Shown piece after piece: positions 5,567 through 6,190 of a DNA stretch of 6,190 nucleotides. The notes under the pieces are model-generated. The model made no database searches, was not told where the DNA came from, and was given only the letters and a program-made list of their open reading frames with translations. Positions within the stretch are counted from its first letter, which is position 1, and every line of letters begins with the position of its first letter. This DNA is from an uncultured Planctomycetaceae bacterium (GTDB lineage Bacteria; Planctomycetota; Planctomycetia; Pirellulales; UBA1268), in contig CALCGM010000132.1 in assembly GCA_937900985.1 (NCBI GenBank), positions 1 through 6,190 on the forward strand, written 5' to 3'. Position numbers and translations under genes: made by a program.

Positions 5567-6190
5567 ATGCAGCCGCTGATTGCCGCAGACACGCGGGCGT
5601 TGCCGCCCTTCGTCCGTCGACTCCACCCACGCTCGATGGCCGCCGCCTTCGTGGTGTGTGCACTGCTGCTGCCGCAAGCCTCGCTCGGTCAGGAGTCGAT
5701 CCAGCTCGCCACAGATCCTGCCCTCAGCCCTGACGGCTCCACCCTCGCGTTTGCCTGGCGGGGCGATCTCTGGGCGGTTTCAGCCGAAGGCGGCACCGCC
5801 AACCGGCTGACGACAGATCCCGGCCGCGACTCCCAGCCCCACTTTTCGCCTGACGGCAGCCGGCTGGCGTTTGTCAGCGACCGCAGCGGAAGCCCGCAGC
5901 TCTATGTGATCTCGGCCACGGGCGGCGCACCGGAGCAGGTCACACACCACAGCGAAGGCTACCGGCTCCACGACTGGTTTCCCGATGGCCAGAGCCTGCT
6001 TGCCAGCGGTTCCCGCGACCACCACTGGCGTGGGACCGAGCGGCTGCTGCGGGTGCACCTCGGCCGTCGCACCGCCGACACCCTGCTTGCCGATGCGACG
6101 GCGGCCGATGCCTCGCTCGACCGCACGGGAACGCGAGTGCTGTGTGTTCGCGAGGGGGAGCGGTGGTGGCGGAAGGGCTATCAGGGCGAG
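5567..6190 (+). CDS. Secreted TolB/PD40 beta-propeller protein, probably tricorn-like protease N-terminus (partial)
   Basis: This gene is open to the right edge and yields 208 residues. Residues 1-41 form a long signal peptide: an Arg-rich n-region (R17, R18, R22), a hydrophobic core (25-35) and likely cleavage near 'ASLG' (38-41). From 46 it shows WD40-like PD40 repeats of the TolB/tricorn type, SPDGSTLAF (54-62), SPDGSRLAF (94-102) and FPDGQSLLA (138-146), each with the usual following strand such as 'DLWAVSAEGG' or 'QLYVISATGG'. A fourth, degenerate blade begins near LDRTGTRVLCVREG (184-197). The 'WWRKGYQGE' ending resembles the tricorn-type S41 peptidase family, which would add a PDZ and a serine peptidase domain beyond the window. 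A TolB-like protein or an S9 peptidase propeller are alternatives. The ATG at 5567 is preceded in frame by a stop at 5555 and is favoured over ATG 5636, which would lose all positive charges of the signal. Its Shine-Dalgarno is weak (AGG at 5556-5558). Confidence 0.85.
   Translation, partial: MQPLIAADTRALPPFVRRLHPRSMAAAFVVCALLLPQASLGQESIQLATDPALSPDGSTLAFAWRGDLWAVSAEGGTANRLTTDPGRDSQPHFSPDGSRLAFVSDRSGSPQLYVISATGGAPEQVTHHSEGYRLHDWFPDGQSLLASGSRDHHWRGTERLLRVHLGRRTADTLLADATAADASLDRTGTRVLCVREGERWWRKGYQGE

Noticed and set aside
5206..5677. Minus-strand frames crossing the divergent intergenic region into the cytochrome gene
   Set aside because: They are out of frame with the signal peptide and heme domain of the real gene, have no recognisable domain, and overlap the start of the plus-strand propeller gene.

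Overview
This window is high-GC DNA, roughly two-thirds G+C by eye. It looks like part of a planctomycete chromosome, most likely from the Pirellulales or a relative. The assignment rests on protein content. A planctomycete-type cytochrome protein (PSCyt1, DUF1549/PSCyt2, DUF1553/PSD1) lies directly upstream of a DUF1501 protein, and this pair recurs many times in planctomycete genomes. A Tat-exported Gfo/Idh/MocA-type oxidoreductase lies beside them. The exact taxon is inference.

Layout: three genes run leftward on the minus strand in the order 5381 to 2823 (PSCyt1/DUF1549/DUF1553, Sec signal), 2783 to 1353 (DUF1501, Tat signal) and 1274 to beyond the left edge (Gfo/Idh/MocA oxidoreductase, Tat signal, C-terminus missing). 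The gaps between them are 39 and 78 nt, which fits one transcript, although the 78-nt gap also holds a candidate internal promoter. A 185-nt divergent region (5382-5566) separates this group from a rightward gene starting at 5567. That gene encodes a secreted protein with TolB/PD40-type beta-propeller repeats, probably the N-terminus of a tricorn-like protease or related protein, and it runs off the right edge. Almost the whole window is coding. I see no RNA genes, mobile elements, CRISPR arrays or long repeats.

Working together: all four products carry export signals, so the encoded functions appear to act outside the cytoplasm. The DUF1553 cytochrome and DUF1501 proteins are predicted partners, and in planctomycetes such pairs are often linked to polymer or polysaccharide breakdown. 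Their biochemistry is largely unestablished, so this is family context rather than proof. The oxidoreductase would be an NAD(P)-dependent sugar or cyclitol-type dehydrogenase folded in the cytoplasm before Tat export.

I found no clearly new multi-gene system. The best leads are a GGGGAGA heptamer found only in the two larger non-coding gaps, a perfect inverted repeat in the divergent region, an extended -10 promoter candidate inside the cluster, and the uncharacterised cytochrome/DUF1501/oxidoreductase combination itself.
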